Notes under the pieces: model-generated
Told to the model about the DNA's origin: nothing
Seen by the model: the letters and a program-made list of their open reading frames with translations, nothing else
Databases searched by the model: none
Shown here: piece by piece, positions 7,696 through 16,148 of the stretch
Position numbering within the stretch: the stretch's first letter is position 1
Layout of the letters: every line of letters begins with the position of its first letter
Source: Acidobacteriota bacterium
GTDB lineage: Bacteria > Acidobacteriota > Thermoanaerobaculia > Gp7-AA8
Direction of reading: 5' to 3'
Length of the DNA stretch: 55,985 bases
NCBI GenBank assembly: GCA_021325515.1
Contig: JAJPHC010000006.1
Coordinates: 1 to 55,985, forward strand
Program-made: the position numbers and the translations under genes

Positions 7696-8424
7696 ATGAC
7701 CACCACCCTTCCGCCCCATCCGCCGCTCGAGCAGTACTACTCGCATCCGGAGAGCCGCGAGCAGTTCGTCCGGCAGATCTTCGATGAGACTGCCGAGTGG
7801 TATGACGCGATCATCGGGATGCTCTCCTTCGGATCGGGCAACCGCTATCGGTATCAGGCGCTCGAGCGCGCCGGGTTGAACGCGGGCACGAAGCTGCTCG
7901 ATTGCGCGACCGGCACCGGCGTCGTTGCGCGCGCGGCATTGCGCGTGACGAAGCAGGTCATCGGCCTCGATCCGAGTATCGGCATGCTGACGGCGGGGCG
8001 GCGCGTCTCGAGTTTCACGCGCGTGCAGGCGAAGGCGGAGCGGCTGCCGTTCGCCGATGAGTCGTTCGATCTGCTGACGGTCGGCTATGCGCTGCGCCAC
8101 TTCGCCGATCTGCGCGCGACGTTCGAAGAGTATCGAAGAGTGCTGCGCCCCGGCGGCAAGGTGCTGATTCTCGAGATCACGCCGCCGCGCACCTCCTTCG
8201 GCCGCGCCCTCCTCCGCTTCTACCTCGGCAATGTCATTCCGTTTCTCACGCGGTTGCGGACGCGCAACGCCGATGCCGCGAAGCTGATGCGCTACTTCTG
8301 GGACACGATCGACGCCTGCGTGCCGCCGGAATCGATTCTCTCCGCGCTGCGCGACGCAGGATTCGAGAGCGCGAAGCGGCATGTGGAGCTCGGCGTGTTC
8401 AGCGAGTACACCGCCACCCGATGA
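7696..8424 (+). CDS. UbiE/MenG-like class I SAM-dependent methyltransferase
   Basis: The 242-aa protein has the Rossmann methyltransferase order of the UbiE/COQ5 family, which methylates the ring of demethylmenaquinone or a ubiquinone precursor. The N-terminal FDETAEWYDAIIGMLSFGSG matches the family's start. Motif I is LLDCATGTGVVARAA, followed by IGLDPSIGML, AERLPFADESFDLLTVGYALRHF (motif II/post-II) and EYRRVLRPGGKVLILEIT. Length is normal for the family. The match is good but the substrate is not proven, so no symbol is given. The stop codon overlaps the next gene's start as ATGA, which points to coupled translation with the YqiA-like esterase. Confidence 0.87.
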   Translation: MTTTLPPHPPLEQYYSHPESREQFVRQIFDETAEWYDAIIGMLSFGSGNRYRYQALERAGLNAGTKLLDCATGTGVVARAALRVTKQVIGLDPSIGMLTAGRRVSSFTRVQAKAERLPFADESFDLLTVGYALRHFADLRATFEEYRRVLRPGGKVLILEITPPRTSFGRALLRFYLGNVIPFLTRLRTRNADAAKLMRYFWDTIDACVPPESILSALRDAGFESAKRHVELGVFSEYTATR

Positions 8425-9029
8425 AACGCGTCCTCTACTTCCACGGCTTCGCCTCTTCTCCTGCGAGCTCGAAGATCACCTCGATGCGGCCGCTGCTCGC
8501 GCCGGAGATCGAGCTCGTCGCCCCCGACCTCAACGTCCCATCCTTCGAGCAACTCGACTGGAACGCGATTCTAGAGCTCGCGCGCGAGCGGATGTCGATC
8601 GGGCCCGACGCGATCGCCGGCAGTTCGATGGGAGCTCTCGTCGCGCTGTCCGTCGCCACGCCATCAACGCCGCTCGTCCTCATCGCGCCCGCACTCGGGA
8701 TCGCCGACCGCTGGCTGACGAAACTCCCTTCCGGCGATCCGATTTCTGTCTTCAACCACGCGCGCGGAACCGAGGTGCCGATTCATCGCGCGTTCTTCGA
8801 ACAGATGTTCAGAGTGCGCGTCGACGAGAACCCGCCGCCGTCGCGCGTGACAGTGGTCATGGGGCGGAGAGATGAAAGCGTTCCCTTTGACCTGGTCGAA
8901 TCGACGTGGAGCCGCTGGGAAACGAGCGGGCTCGTCGAAGGCTCGTGCTTCATCGAGATCCCTGACGGCGATCATGGACTCACGCAGTTTGCGGACCTGA
9001 TCGCCAGCGAAATCCGGCAGGTGGTGTAG
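8421..9029 (+). CDS. YqiA/YcfP-like alpha/beta-hydrolase
   Basis: The 202-aa protein starts RVLYFHGFASSPASSK, the characteristic opening of the YqiA/UPF0227 small alpha/beta-hydrolases. It has the nucleophile elbow GSSMGALVAL (G-S-S-M-G, probable catalytic Ser), an acid-bearing strand VTVVMGRRDESVPF and the catalytic histidine in IPDGDHGLTQF. It is cytoplasmic with no signal peptide. E. coli YqiA is known as an esterase; the natural substrate here is unknown. It overlaps the methyltransferase gene by four bases. Its TAG stop codon lies inside a REP-like inverted repeat. Confidence 0.85.
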   Translation: MKRVLYFHGFASSPASSKITSMRPLLAPEIELVAPDLNVPSFEQLDWNAILELARERMSIGPDAIAGSSMGALVALSVATPSTPLVLIAPALGIADRWLTKLPSGDPISVFNHARGTEVPIHRAFFEQMFRVRVDENPPPSRVTVVMGRRDESVPFDLVESTWSRWETSGLVEGSCFIEIPDGDHGLTQFADLIASEIRQVV

Positions 9030-9123
9030 GACAGGCGCCCTCGCCTGTCCCTCCCTCGACGCGATGGAAACCGGCAGGCGGGCTGAACAAGAGACCGGAC
9101 AGGCGGGGGCGCCTGTCCTACAC
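9024..9123. repeat. Head-to-head pair of REP-like hairpins overlapping the yqiA-like stop
   Basis: Two hairpins of the form GGACAGGCG-N4-CGCCTGTCC lie at 9029-9050 and 9097-9118. In addition the outer 17 bases 9024-9040 (GTGTAGGACAGGCGCCC) are the exact reverse complement of 9107-9123, so the pair forms one large cruciform with a 66-base middle. The left copy supplies the stop codon of the preceding gene (TAG at 9027-9029). Paired REP (BIME-like) elements behind genes often act as transcript stabilisers or terminators. No RAYT transposase gene is visible in this window. Confidence 0.8.
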
Positions 9124-9128
9124 GTTCA

Positions 9129-9158
9129 TTCGACAATCCGCTCGAGAACAGTCACAAT
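9129..9158 (+). promoter_or_regulatory. Candidate sigma70-like promoter for the GGDEF-EAL gene
   Basis: TTCGAC at 9129-9134 and CACAAT at 9153-9158 are separated by 18 bases and lie 21 bases before the ATG at 9180. Both hexamers match consensus at four or five of six positions. No strong ribosome-binding site follows. This is a sequence-pattern guess. Confidence 0.35.
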
Positions 9159-9179
9159 AATCATTCCGGGTCAACCCAA

Positions 9180-12100
9180 ATGCTGCTCCAAAGCGGTGCG
9201 TACGTCTTCACGGCGTCCGCGATTCCGACAGCCGTCACAACGGCACTGATGCTCCTTTTCGGAGTGGCGGTGCTCGTGCGCCGTCCCTCGCGCGTCAGCA
9301 CAGCATTCTTCGGAATGACGGTGTTCGCGTCGATCTGGCTTGCCGCGTTCACGCTGATGTACGCCTCGCCCGACGCGGCGCACGCGCTCTATTGGGCGCG
9401 CATCGCGTACTTCGGCGTCCCGTTTCTTGCGCCTGCGATCTACCAGTTCACGGTGGAGATGCTGCACATCGCGCGCTATCGGCGATTCCAGATCTGCATC
9501 GCCTGGATTCTCGGCGCGATCTTCTCCGGCATCGTCGTGATCGCGCACGAGCTCGTGCGCACGGTCACGCAATACTCCTGGGGCTTTTATCCGCGCTACG
9601 GCGTCGCCGTCAGCATCCCGTATCTCGCGTTCTTCTTCGGATATCTCATCGCCTCCGCGGTGGAGTTCCTCTGGCAGTATCCGCAGTCGCGCGGCCTGGA
9701 GCGGACGCGCATCAAGCTCCTCCTCGTCAGCTTCGGCATCGCCTATCTCGGCTGCGTCGACTATCTGCCGAAGTATGGGATCGCGGTTTATCCATTCGGA
9801 TATGTCCCGATTCTCTGCTTCGTCTTCTTTGTCGCGCACATCGTCTGGAAGTACGACCTCGTCCCGATTTCTCCACTGCTGGCCTCACGCGAGATCGTGG
9901 GCACGATGGCCGACGCGCTGTTCGTCTGCGATCGCACGGGGAAGATTCAGTTCGCAAACGAGGCAGTGCAGCGTCTGCTCGGCTACACACCGGCAGATCT
10001 CGTCGGACGTCCGCTCGATCACATCCTTGTGCTGACCGACGCCGATGCGTCGCACGTGCGGCGCTGGTCGATGCCGAGCGAAGAGCGGATCTTCCGCAAG
10101 GCCGACGGAACGAAGGTCGACATGAATCTGACGATCGCGCCGGTGATGCAGGGAGACGAGCCGGCGGGCGCGGTCGTGATCGGCCGCGATGTCAGCGATC
10201 GCAAGCGCGCCGAGAAAGAGACGCGGCGTGCGCTGTCGCTTCTGCAGTCGACGCTGGAGTCGACGGCCGACGGCATCCTCGTCGTCGGCGACGGTTCGAA
10301 GGTTCTCTCCTACAACCAGCGCTTCGTCGACATGTGGCGCATCCCGCGCAGCGTGATGGAGAACCCGGACCGGGTTTCGCTGATCCGCCATGTGCAGGAG
10401 CAGCTCGTTCACCCCGAAGAATTCGTCCGGATCGTGAACTCGCTCAACTCGCAGCCTGAGGCCGAGAGTTTCGACCGGCTCGAGTTCAAGGATGGGCGCC
10501 GTTTCGAGCGCTACTCGATCGGGAAACATGTCGAGGGTGTCGCGATTCGCGTCTGGAGCTTTCGCGACATCACCGCCCGGCACGATGCGGAGCGGATGCT
10601 TCGCGAGTCGGAGCTGCGCTACCGCCTGCTCTTCGAGCAGAACGCTGCCGGCGTCTGTGTGAGCGACGTCGCCGGCTTGATCATCGACTGCAATTTCACC
10701 TTCGCCAGCATGCTCGGCTATGCGCGTCCCGAGCTGATCGGAGCGAATATCACCGACCTCTTCGTGCGGCGTCACGAACGCGAAGAGCTGGCGATGCTGC
10801 TCTCGGATTGCCGCGCGCTCAACAGCGTCGAGATTCAACTTCTCCGCAAGGACGGCACCTCGGCGTGGGTGCTCGAGAATCTGATGATGGTCGGCGAGGG
10901 GAGCGAGGCGAAGATCCACGCCACGCTCGTCGACATCAGCGACCGGAAGAGAGCAGAAGAGCAGATCGAGTTTCACGCGTATCACGATGTGCTCACCGGT
11001 CTTCCCAACCGCAAACTGTTCACCGACCGTCTGGGACAGAGTCTGAATCGCGCGCGCCGCACGCAGACGGCGGTGGCGGTGATGTTCGTCGACCTCGATC
11101 ATTTCAAGACCATCAATGACACGCTCGGCCACACGGCGGGCGACGAGCTGCTGCTGGAGATGTCGCATCGCCTGCGGCAGTGCGTACGGGACATCGACAC
11201 GGTGGCGCGCATCGGCGGCGACGAGTTCACGCTCGTCCTCTCCGATCTGCACCGGCCGGAGGATGCGGTGGCGATCGCGCAGAAGGTGCTGGAGACGGTG
11301 CAGTCGCCGCTGTCGATCTCCGGCATTCCGATCGAAGTGACGGCGAGCGTCGGCATCGCGCTGTTCCCGGTCGATGGAGCGGATCCGGAGTCGCTGCTGC
11401 GCAATGCGGACAGCGCGATGTATCGCGCGAAGGAGTCGGGGCGCAACAACTTCCAGCTCTGCACGGACGAGATGAAGCGGCGCGCGACCGAGCGGCTGTC
11501 GCTCGAGACGCGCCTGCGCCGCGCCATTCATGACGAAGATCTGATGCTGCTCTATCAGCCGCAGGTGAATCTCGTCACCGGCCGCGTGATCGGAGCCGAG
11601 GCGCTCGTCCGCTGGCGAGATGGCGGCGCGATCATCGAACCGTCCGACTTCATTCCTGTCGCCGAAGAGAGCAGGCTCATTCTGCCGTTGGGCGAGTGGG
11701 TCCTGCGCACGGCGTGCAAACAGGCGAAGGAGTGGCTTGATAGCGATATCGAGCCGATTCGCATCGCCGTGAATCTCTCCGCGCGGCAATTCCAGCAGCA
11801 CGATCTCGTGCAGATGGTCAGCAAAGTCCTCGGCGAAACCGGGATCGATCCCGCCATGCTCGAGCTCGAGATCACGGAGACGACTGCGATGTCGAACGGC
11901 GAGGTGACGGTCGAAGTCCTGCGCGCGCTCCGTGCGCTCGGCGTGAGCATCTCCATCGATGACTTCGGCACCGGCTATTCATCCCTCGGATATCTGAAAC
12001 GATTCCCGATCAGCGCGGTGAAGATCGACCGCGCATTCGTGCGCGACATCACGAGCGATGAGAGCGATGCGGCGATCGTCTCCGCGGTGATCGGCATCGC

Positions 12101-12293
12101 GCGCAGCATGCATCTGCGCGTCGTCGCCGAAGGGGTGGAGACCGAAGATCAATACGCGTTCCTGCAGAGACGGCATTGCGATGAAGCGCAGGGCTTCTAC
12201 TTCAGCCGGCCGATGGAGGCCAGCGTGCTGACGCGGTTGATGCAGGATCACCCGCCCGCCGTCGTGCAGCGTGAGCCGCGGATGAGCATCTAG
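9180..12293 (+). CDS. 7TM-PAS-GGDEF-EAL cyclic-di-GMP signalling protein
   Basis: The 1037-aa inner-membrane protein should make and/or break cyclic-di-GMP in response to a membrane or internal signal. Residues 1-230 form about seven hydrophobic helices of the type found in front of some histidine kinases. Three PAS segments follow (about 235-345, 346-470, 472-598), the first and third ending in the ISDRKRAEE-type linker. The GGDEF domain has an intact GGDEF at 679-683 and an inhibitory-site RxxD at 670-673. The EAL domain has EAL at 807-809, NLSARQF, LELEITETTAM, IDDFGTGYSSLGYLKRFP, VKIDRAFV and VAEGVETE, so all metal and catalytic residues I can check are present. Both activities are therefore possible. 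It is monocistronic, ending just before an inverted-repeat element. Confidence 0.95.
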   Translation: MLLQSGAYVFTASAIPTAVTTALMLLFGVAVLVRRPSRVSTAFFGMTVFASIWLAAFTLMYASPDAAHALYWARIAYFGVPFLAPAIYQFTVEMLHIARYRRFQICIAWILGAIFSGIVVIAHELVRTVTQYSWGFYPRYGVAVSIPYLAFFFGYLIASAVEFLWQYPQSRGLERTRIKLLLVSFGIAYLGCVDYLPKYGIAVYPFGYVPILCFVFFVAHIVWKYDLVPISPLLASREIVGTMADALFVCDRTGKIQFANEAVQRLLGYTPADLVGRPLDHILVLTDADASHVRRWSMPSEERIFRKADGTKVDMNLTIAPVMQGDEPAGAVVIGRDVSDRKRAEKETRRALSLLQSTLESTADGILVVGDGSKVLSYNQRFVDMWRIPRSVMENPDRVSLIRHVQEQLVHPEEFVRIVNSLNSQPEAESFDRLEFKDGRRFERYSIGKHVEGVAIRVWSFRDITARHDAERMLRESELRYRLLFEQNAAGVCVSDVAGLIIDCNFTFASMLGYARPELIGANITDLFVRRHEREELAMLLSDCRALNSVEIQLLRKDGTSAWVLENLMMVGEGSEAKIHATLVDISDRKRAEEQIEFHAYHDVLTGLPNRKLFTDRLGQSLNRARRTQTAVAVMFVDLDHFKTINDTLGHTAGDELLLEMSHRLRQCVRDIDTVARIGGDEFTLVLSDLHRPEDAVAIAQKVLETVQSPLSISGIPIEVTASVGIALFPVDGADPESLLRNADSAMYRAKESGRNNFQLCTDEMKRRATERLSLETRLRRAIHDEDLMLLYQPQVNLVTGRVIGAEALVRWRDGGAIIEPSDFIPVAEESRLILPLGEWVLRTACKQAKEWLDSDIEPIRIAVNLSARQFQQHDLVQMVSKVLGETGIDPAMLELEITETTAMSNGEVTVEVLRALRALGVSISIDDFGTGYSSLGYLKRFPISAVKIDRAFVRDITSDESDAAIVSAVIGIARSMHLRVVAEGVETEDQYAFLQRRHCDEAQGFYFSRPMEASVLTRLMQDHPPAVVQREPRMSI

Positions 12294-12462
12294 GCTCTGT
12301 CCTCGAATTCGGCGCAATCACCACCAGCCCGGAGGGTTGCGGTTCTGACGGGCGCTCGCTTTGTCGCCCCTCCTCGACGATGTCCCGCTTCGCCTGCGTC
12401 GGGCTTCGCGCGTTCGGCCCGTCAGAACCGCAACGGTATTGCGCCGAATTCGAGGACAGAGC
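12294..12462. repeat. 169-bp palindromic element between convergent genes (MITE-like or bidirectional terminator)
   Basis: The ends 12294-12318 and 12438-12462 are perfect 25-bp inverted repeats (GCTCTGTCCTCGAATTCGGC plus GCAAT and its complement). Inside them 12336-12353 and 12417-12434 are a second perfect 18-bp pair (GTTGCGGTTCTGACGGGC). The left side has 17 unpaired bases between the pairs, the right side three. It begins immediately after the GGDEF-EAL stop and ends nine bases before the stop of the PKD/NHL gene. Terminal inverted repeats and size suit a miniature transposable element; position suits a bidirectional terminator. I see no target-site duplication. Confidence 0.75.
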
Positions 12463-12471
12463 ACTGGGCTG

Positions 12472-15400
12472 TCAGTGTCGCGAAGAGCGGCGCCGGCCAT
12501 GCAGCTCGACGATGGAAAGCGATCGTGTCACGATCGCCGTCGATCCACCCGCACGGCTGATCGTGACTCGGACCGTGTATGTACCCGGCAGAGCATACGT
12601 GTGAGTCTGCGATGCGCTTGACGACACGCTGTTCGTACCATCTCCGAAGTCCCACTCGAACGAATGCGCCGCGCAGGAGAAAGCGAACCCTGCTGCGCGC
12701 AAAGAGATGAGTATCGGGTCACGCGTCGTGCAGTCGTTGCTGCCCGGACCGCAGGTCTGCGATGCGTTCTCGTAGTCGATCGTCGTGTTCGTGGAGTCAG
12801 GAGCCGGACAAGGAGGCGGAACCGGATCCGTCGCACTTCGGATTTCATGGTTACCCCGGTCGGTAATGACCAGCGTTCCGTTCTTGTCTCGCGTAATGCC
12901 GGCTGGATCATTGAGCGTGCCATTCGCTCCTGCACCATCCGCTGAGCCTGCGGTTCCGCTGCCGACCATTGTCAGAATGCTGCCATCAGGAAGCACCTTC
13001 TTGATGCTGTTCGTGACCGGGTCGACGACATAGAGGACGCCGCCTGAACCTGCCACCAGCGCGCAGACACCGGTTGAAAAATCGCCGCTGGTCTTGGAGA
13101 CAGTCGATCCATCGGGGGTTCGGCCTGCATAAGTCGTGACGCGTGCATCGGGTGTGATCTTCCGGATTGCCTGATTTCTCGTGTCACTCACATAGAGGTT
13201 GCCCTCGGAATCGATCGTAATCGCTCGCGGCGTGTTGAAGCGTGCTTCGTTGCCGCGTCCATCCACGAATCCGGGCACGTCCGAAGTACCGGCGAAGATC
13301 GATGCATTCGCAGCGGAAGGCAGCCGTTGCCAGATCACATGTTTGTTCGTGTCGGTCCAGTACTCGACACCGGAAGCGGCACGGAGCACGCCCGTCACGA
13401 CGATGAATCGGCCGCAGGAAGCGGAGGTGCAGTTGCCGCCGGTCACATCGCCCGCCGCGCTGATGTCGCGGCGCCCGTTGGCGTCGAACACGGTCATCGC
13501 GCCGTCGGGATTGACGAGAAATGCACCGGAAAAGTTCGTGAAGTCGAACGTCGCCTGCGTGCGGTAACCATTGGCCTTGCCGCGTACGCCGAGCTGGCCG
13601 GCGTACGTTTCCACCGTGCCGTCGTTCTTGATGCGGCGGATCGCGTGATTGCCGGCGTCGACGACATAGACGTTTCCCTGAGCATCGAGGGCCGCAGCCG
13701 CCGGATGATCAAACAGCGCGGTGCTTGCCGGTCCGTTTACCGCGCCGGATGTCGCTGCTACACCGGCGAGATGACGAATGCCCGCAGCCGCGGCATCGTC
13801 CACGGTGATGGTCACCGCCTTCGAAGCGAGGCCGCCGGCTCCACTGGCGGTGATGGTGTACGTCGTGGTCGTCGACGGATAGACGACAGTGCTTCCGCTG
13901 CCGGAGAACAGGTCGAAGTAGCCCGTTGGGCCCACACCGTTGTCGATGAACGATGTTCCGCAATCGGCTCCGCTGATCTGCCAGGTCAATGACACGGGAT
14001 CGCCTTTGCGAATCGACGCCGGAGTCGCGTTGAAGGTGATCGACGGCGGCGGGCTGCTGTTCACGTAAAGGGCGACGACATCGAGAACAGGCGTGCCCCC
14101 TGAGCCCGTGACCACATAGGTCGTGCTTTCCGCCGGCGCCACTTGCAGCGAGCCGCTGTCACTGACCGCGACAAGAGGTCCGATCTGGAGTGTGCGGTCC
14201 GTCAGATAGCCGTACGGCGCAGTGTGCACTTCCGCCGGTACGCTCGCATACCACGTGAGAGTCGCCTTCTCGCCGGCGCGGATCGCAAGCGAAGAAAGAC
14301 TGAGTGTGCCGATTGCGCCGCTGCCGATCGTGAGATTGCGCGAGGTGAAGGCCGTGAAGGAAGGCTCGGCGCTGTCCGTGACACCGAGCAGAACGAGATA
14401 CGAACCAGGTGTTGCGTAGGTGTGGATCACCTTCGAACCGGTGGCGGTGCTGCCATCTCCGAAATCCCACTTCAACTGGTTGCGGGAACAGAACCTCGTT
14501 TCACCTGACAGCATGCTCGCTTGAAACGTCAGCGGTTGGCCAACGGCTGCGGCCCCCGCGACGTCGAAGGCGATTCCGGTTCGACGCAGATCGGGACAGT
14601 CGCCGCTTGGCGTCACATGAACGGTGACTGAGGCAGCGTCCGTGCCGCCCAGGAGGGTGATGCAGGACGGGAGCAATCGTTGCCAGATGTTCGCTGGCAG
14701 GGAACCAAACCCAGCGACCCGGTCAGTTCGCGCGGTCAGTTGATAGGTCGTTGTCGTTTGCGGATAGACGACCGTCGAACCGGCGTCGCTATAAAAAGGA
14801 TGAAACCCGTCAGGCGCGTTGACGGCCGTTGCATTTGCCGTTTGCCAGGCGAGTGTGATAGGCGTTCCCGGTGGGACATCGAATGACGAAGCCGTGAAGG
14901 ATTTGATCTCCGGCGTGATCTGGTAAAGGCCGGCATCGCTGAAGTGAAGAGTGCAGCCAGCCGGCTCACCCGAAAGGCGCACCTCCGCGTATCTGGCTTC
15001 CGGTGGTGCAAAGATGAGTTCTCCGACGATGCTGTCGGCCGGACTCCATTGATTCGTGACGTCGCTCGTGTAGCCGTCACGGCCTCCGCTGCGAGGGCCG
15101 GTGGGCGACGCCAGAAGCCAGATGCTGACGCGCGCCTTGCAAGAACCTGTGCCGGCATTACGCGCCAGAGTCTGCGCAATGTAGCTGCGCTCGGGGAGAA
15201 TCGGTACGATGCGGCTGATGTAGGTCGGCTCGGAGGTCGTGTTCAACTCGGCGGAGCCGCTGCCGCTGTCGCCTGCAGAATCCTGTGACCAGGAGACGAA
15301 TCCGGAGCCGTGCGCCGTCCATTGCGCGAGCGCCGCCGGGCTGCCGAACCGTCCGGCGTCGCCGAGAAGGTTGTCGCGCCGCGCGCTTGCGGGGGCGGCA

Positions 15401-16041
15401 ACGCTGATCGTCTTCACGGTGGTGAAGGACTGTCCACTGTTCGCGATTGTCAGCGCCACGGTGTAGTTGCCCGCAAAGCTGTAGGTGTGGGTGACCGACT
15501 GGGAGTTGAGCGAGGGCGAGCCGTCGCCGAATGTCCAGGTGAAGGAATGAGGCGCACAAGAAAAATCGTAGGGCGTGCCCGTCGCGCCGAACGAGATGGG
15601 TTCGCCAACGCCGCAGCGCGTACTGCAGTCGATGGTTAGAGCGACGTTCTCGGCCGTCATGAGCGGGCAGCCTGGTCCGTAGATGGTCACGGCTGCCACG
15701 GCGACGAATGTTTGGCCCGGATTGCTGGCTGTCACCGAGACGGAGTAGGTTCCGGGAGTCGAGTACACATGGTTCGCGATGGGCCCCGTTGTGATCGTGG
15801 ACCCGTCGCCGAAGTCCCAGCGAAAGGTATGCGGAGCGCAATCAAAACTGTAGTTGAACGTTCCCGCTGCAAACTGCTGAGCCGCGCCTGTCTGACAACG
15901 GCTTCCCGGAAAAAGGCAGGTCGACACCACATAGATGTTCGTCGCGTTCATCGCCGGACAGGCCGGTGGAGGAGGCGGCGGCTGGTCAGCCACCATACCC
16001 AGCGAGGCGAGAAGCAACAACGCTGAAACCAGGGGGCGCAT
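12472..16041 (-). CDS. Secreted multi-PKD protein with an NHL-repeat beta-propeller
   Basis: The 1189-aa exported protein starts at 16041 with a signal peptide (MRPLVSALLLLASLGMVA) followed by a Pro-run; a longer frame to 16113 is less likely, and GAGGA precedes the chosen ATG. Four PKD domains carry the WDFGDGS-type core at about residues 75-81, 169-175, 525-531 and 1130-1136. Residues 220-380 look like a jelly-roll sugar-binding type domain. Three Ig-like units ending in YPxTTTTYxxTA lie at about 385-440, 580-650 and 665-750. NHL repeats (VYVVDAGNHAIRRI, LYVSDTRNQAIRKI, LYVVDPVTNSIKKV, DRGNHEIRSA) span about 765-1070. A secreted binding or structural role is likely; there is no enzyme domain. 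Three of the PKD units carry a repeated Cys pattern (CP..., then CAxHxFxWxFGDG); the third has a variant CSRNQLKWDFGDGS. Confidence 0.9.
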   Translation of the reverse strand: MRPLVSALLLLASLGMVADQPPPPPPACPAMNATNIYVVSTCLFPGSRCQTGAAQQFAAGTFNYSFDCAPHTFRWDFGDGSTITTGPIANHVYSTPGTYSVSVTASNPGQTFVAVAAVTIYGPGCPLMTAENVALTIDCSTRCGVGEPISFGATGTPYDFSCAPHSFTWTFGDGSPSLNSQSVTHTYSFAGNYTVALTIANSGQSFTTVKTISVAAPASARRDNLLGDAGRFGSPAALAQWTAHGSGFVSWSQDSAGDSGSGSAELNTTSEPTYISRIVPILPERSYIAQTLARNAGTGSCKARVSIWLLASPTGPRSGGRDGYTSDVTNQWSPADSIVGELIFAPPEARYAEVRLSGEPAGCTLHFSDAGLYQITPEIKSFTASSFDVPPGTPITLAWQTANATAVNAPDGFHPFYSDAGSTVVYPQTTTTYQLTARTDRVAGFGSLPANIWQRLLPSCITLLGGTDAASVTVHVTPSGDCPDLRRTGIAFDVAGAAAVGQPLTFQASMLSGETRFCSRNQLKWDFGDGSTATGSKVIHTYATPGSYLVLLGVTDSAEPSFTAFTSRNLTIGSGAIGTLSLSSLAIRAGEKATLTWYASVPAEVHTAPYGYLTDRTLQIGPLVAVSDSGSLQVAPAESTTYVVTGSGGTPVLDVVALYVNSSPPPSITFNATPASIRKGDPVSLTWQISGADCGTSFIDNGVGPTGYFDLFSGSGSTVVYPSTTTTYTITASGAGGLASKAVTITVDDAAAAGIRHLAGVAATSGAVNGPASTALFDHPAAAALDAQGNVYVVDAGNHAIRRIKNDGTVETYAGQLGVRGKANGYRTQATFDFTNFSGAFLVNPDGAMTVFDANGRRDISAAGDVTGGNCTSASCGRFIVVTGVLRAASGVEYWTDTNKHVIWQRLPSAANASIFAGTSDVPGFVDGRGNEARFNTPRAITIDSEGNLYVSDTRNQAIRKITPDARVTTYAGRTPDGSTVSKTSGDFSTGVCALVAGSGGVLYVVDPVTNSIKKVLPDGSILTMVGSGTAGSADGAGANGTLNDPAGITRDKNGTLVITDRGNHEIRSATDPVPPPCPAPDSTNTTIDYENASQTCGPGSNDCTTRDPILISLRAAGFAFSCAAHSFEWDFGDGTNSVSSSASQTHTYALPGTYTVRVTISRAGGSTAIVTRSLSIVELHGRRRSSRH

Positions 16042-16060
16042 CGTTCCTCTTGTCAACTGG

Positions 16061-16066
16061 ATTATA
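16061..16066 (-). promoter_or_regulatory. Consensus -10 box for the PKD/NHL gene
   Basis: The plus strand reads ATTATA, so the minus strand carries a perfect TATAAT 19 bases before the ATG at 16041. I do not find a matching -35 hexamer at 16-18 bases. GAGGA near 16045-16049 on the minus strand fits a ribosome-binding site. Confidence 0.5.
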
Positions 16067-16148
16067 CGGATGGAAGTGCTTCCCTGGACTGCTGCCGTAC
16101 TGTTCTCCGGCACATCGTTTGCCCTCGAAGGGTACGGAGGGAACCAAC

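Noticed and set aside
7636-8382. N-terminal extension of the CoA-transferase frame to 8382
   Set aside because: It runs antisense through the well-supported ubiE-like gene; the CoA-transferase family starts near 7635.
9885-11801. 638-aa minus-strand frame inside the GGDEF-EAL gene
   Set aside because: Shadow of codon bias; every domain motif lies on the plus strand.
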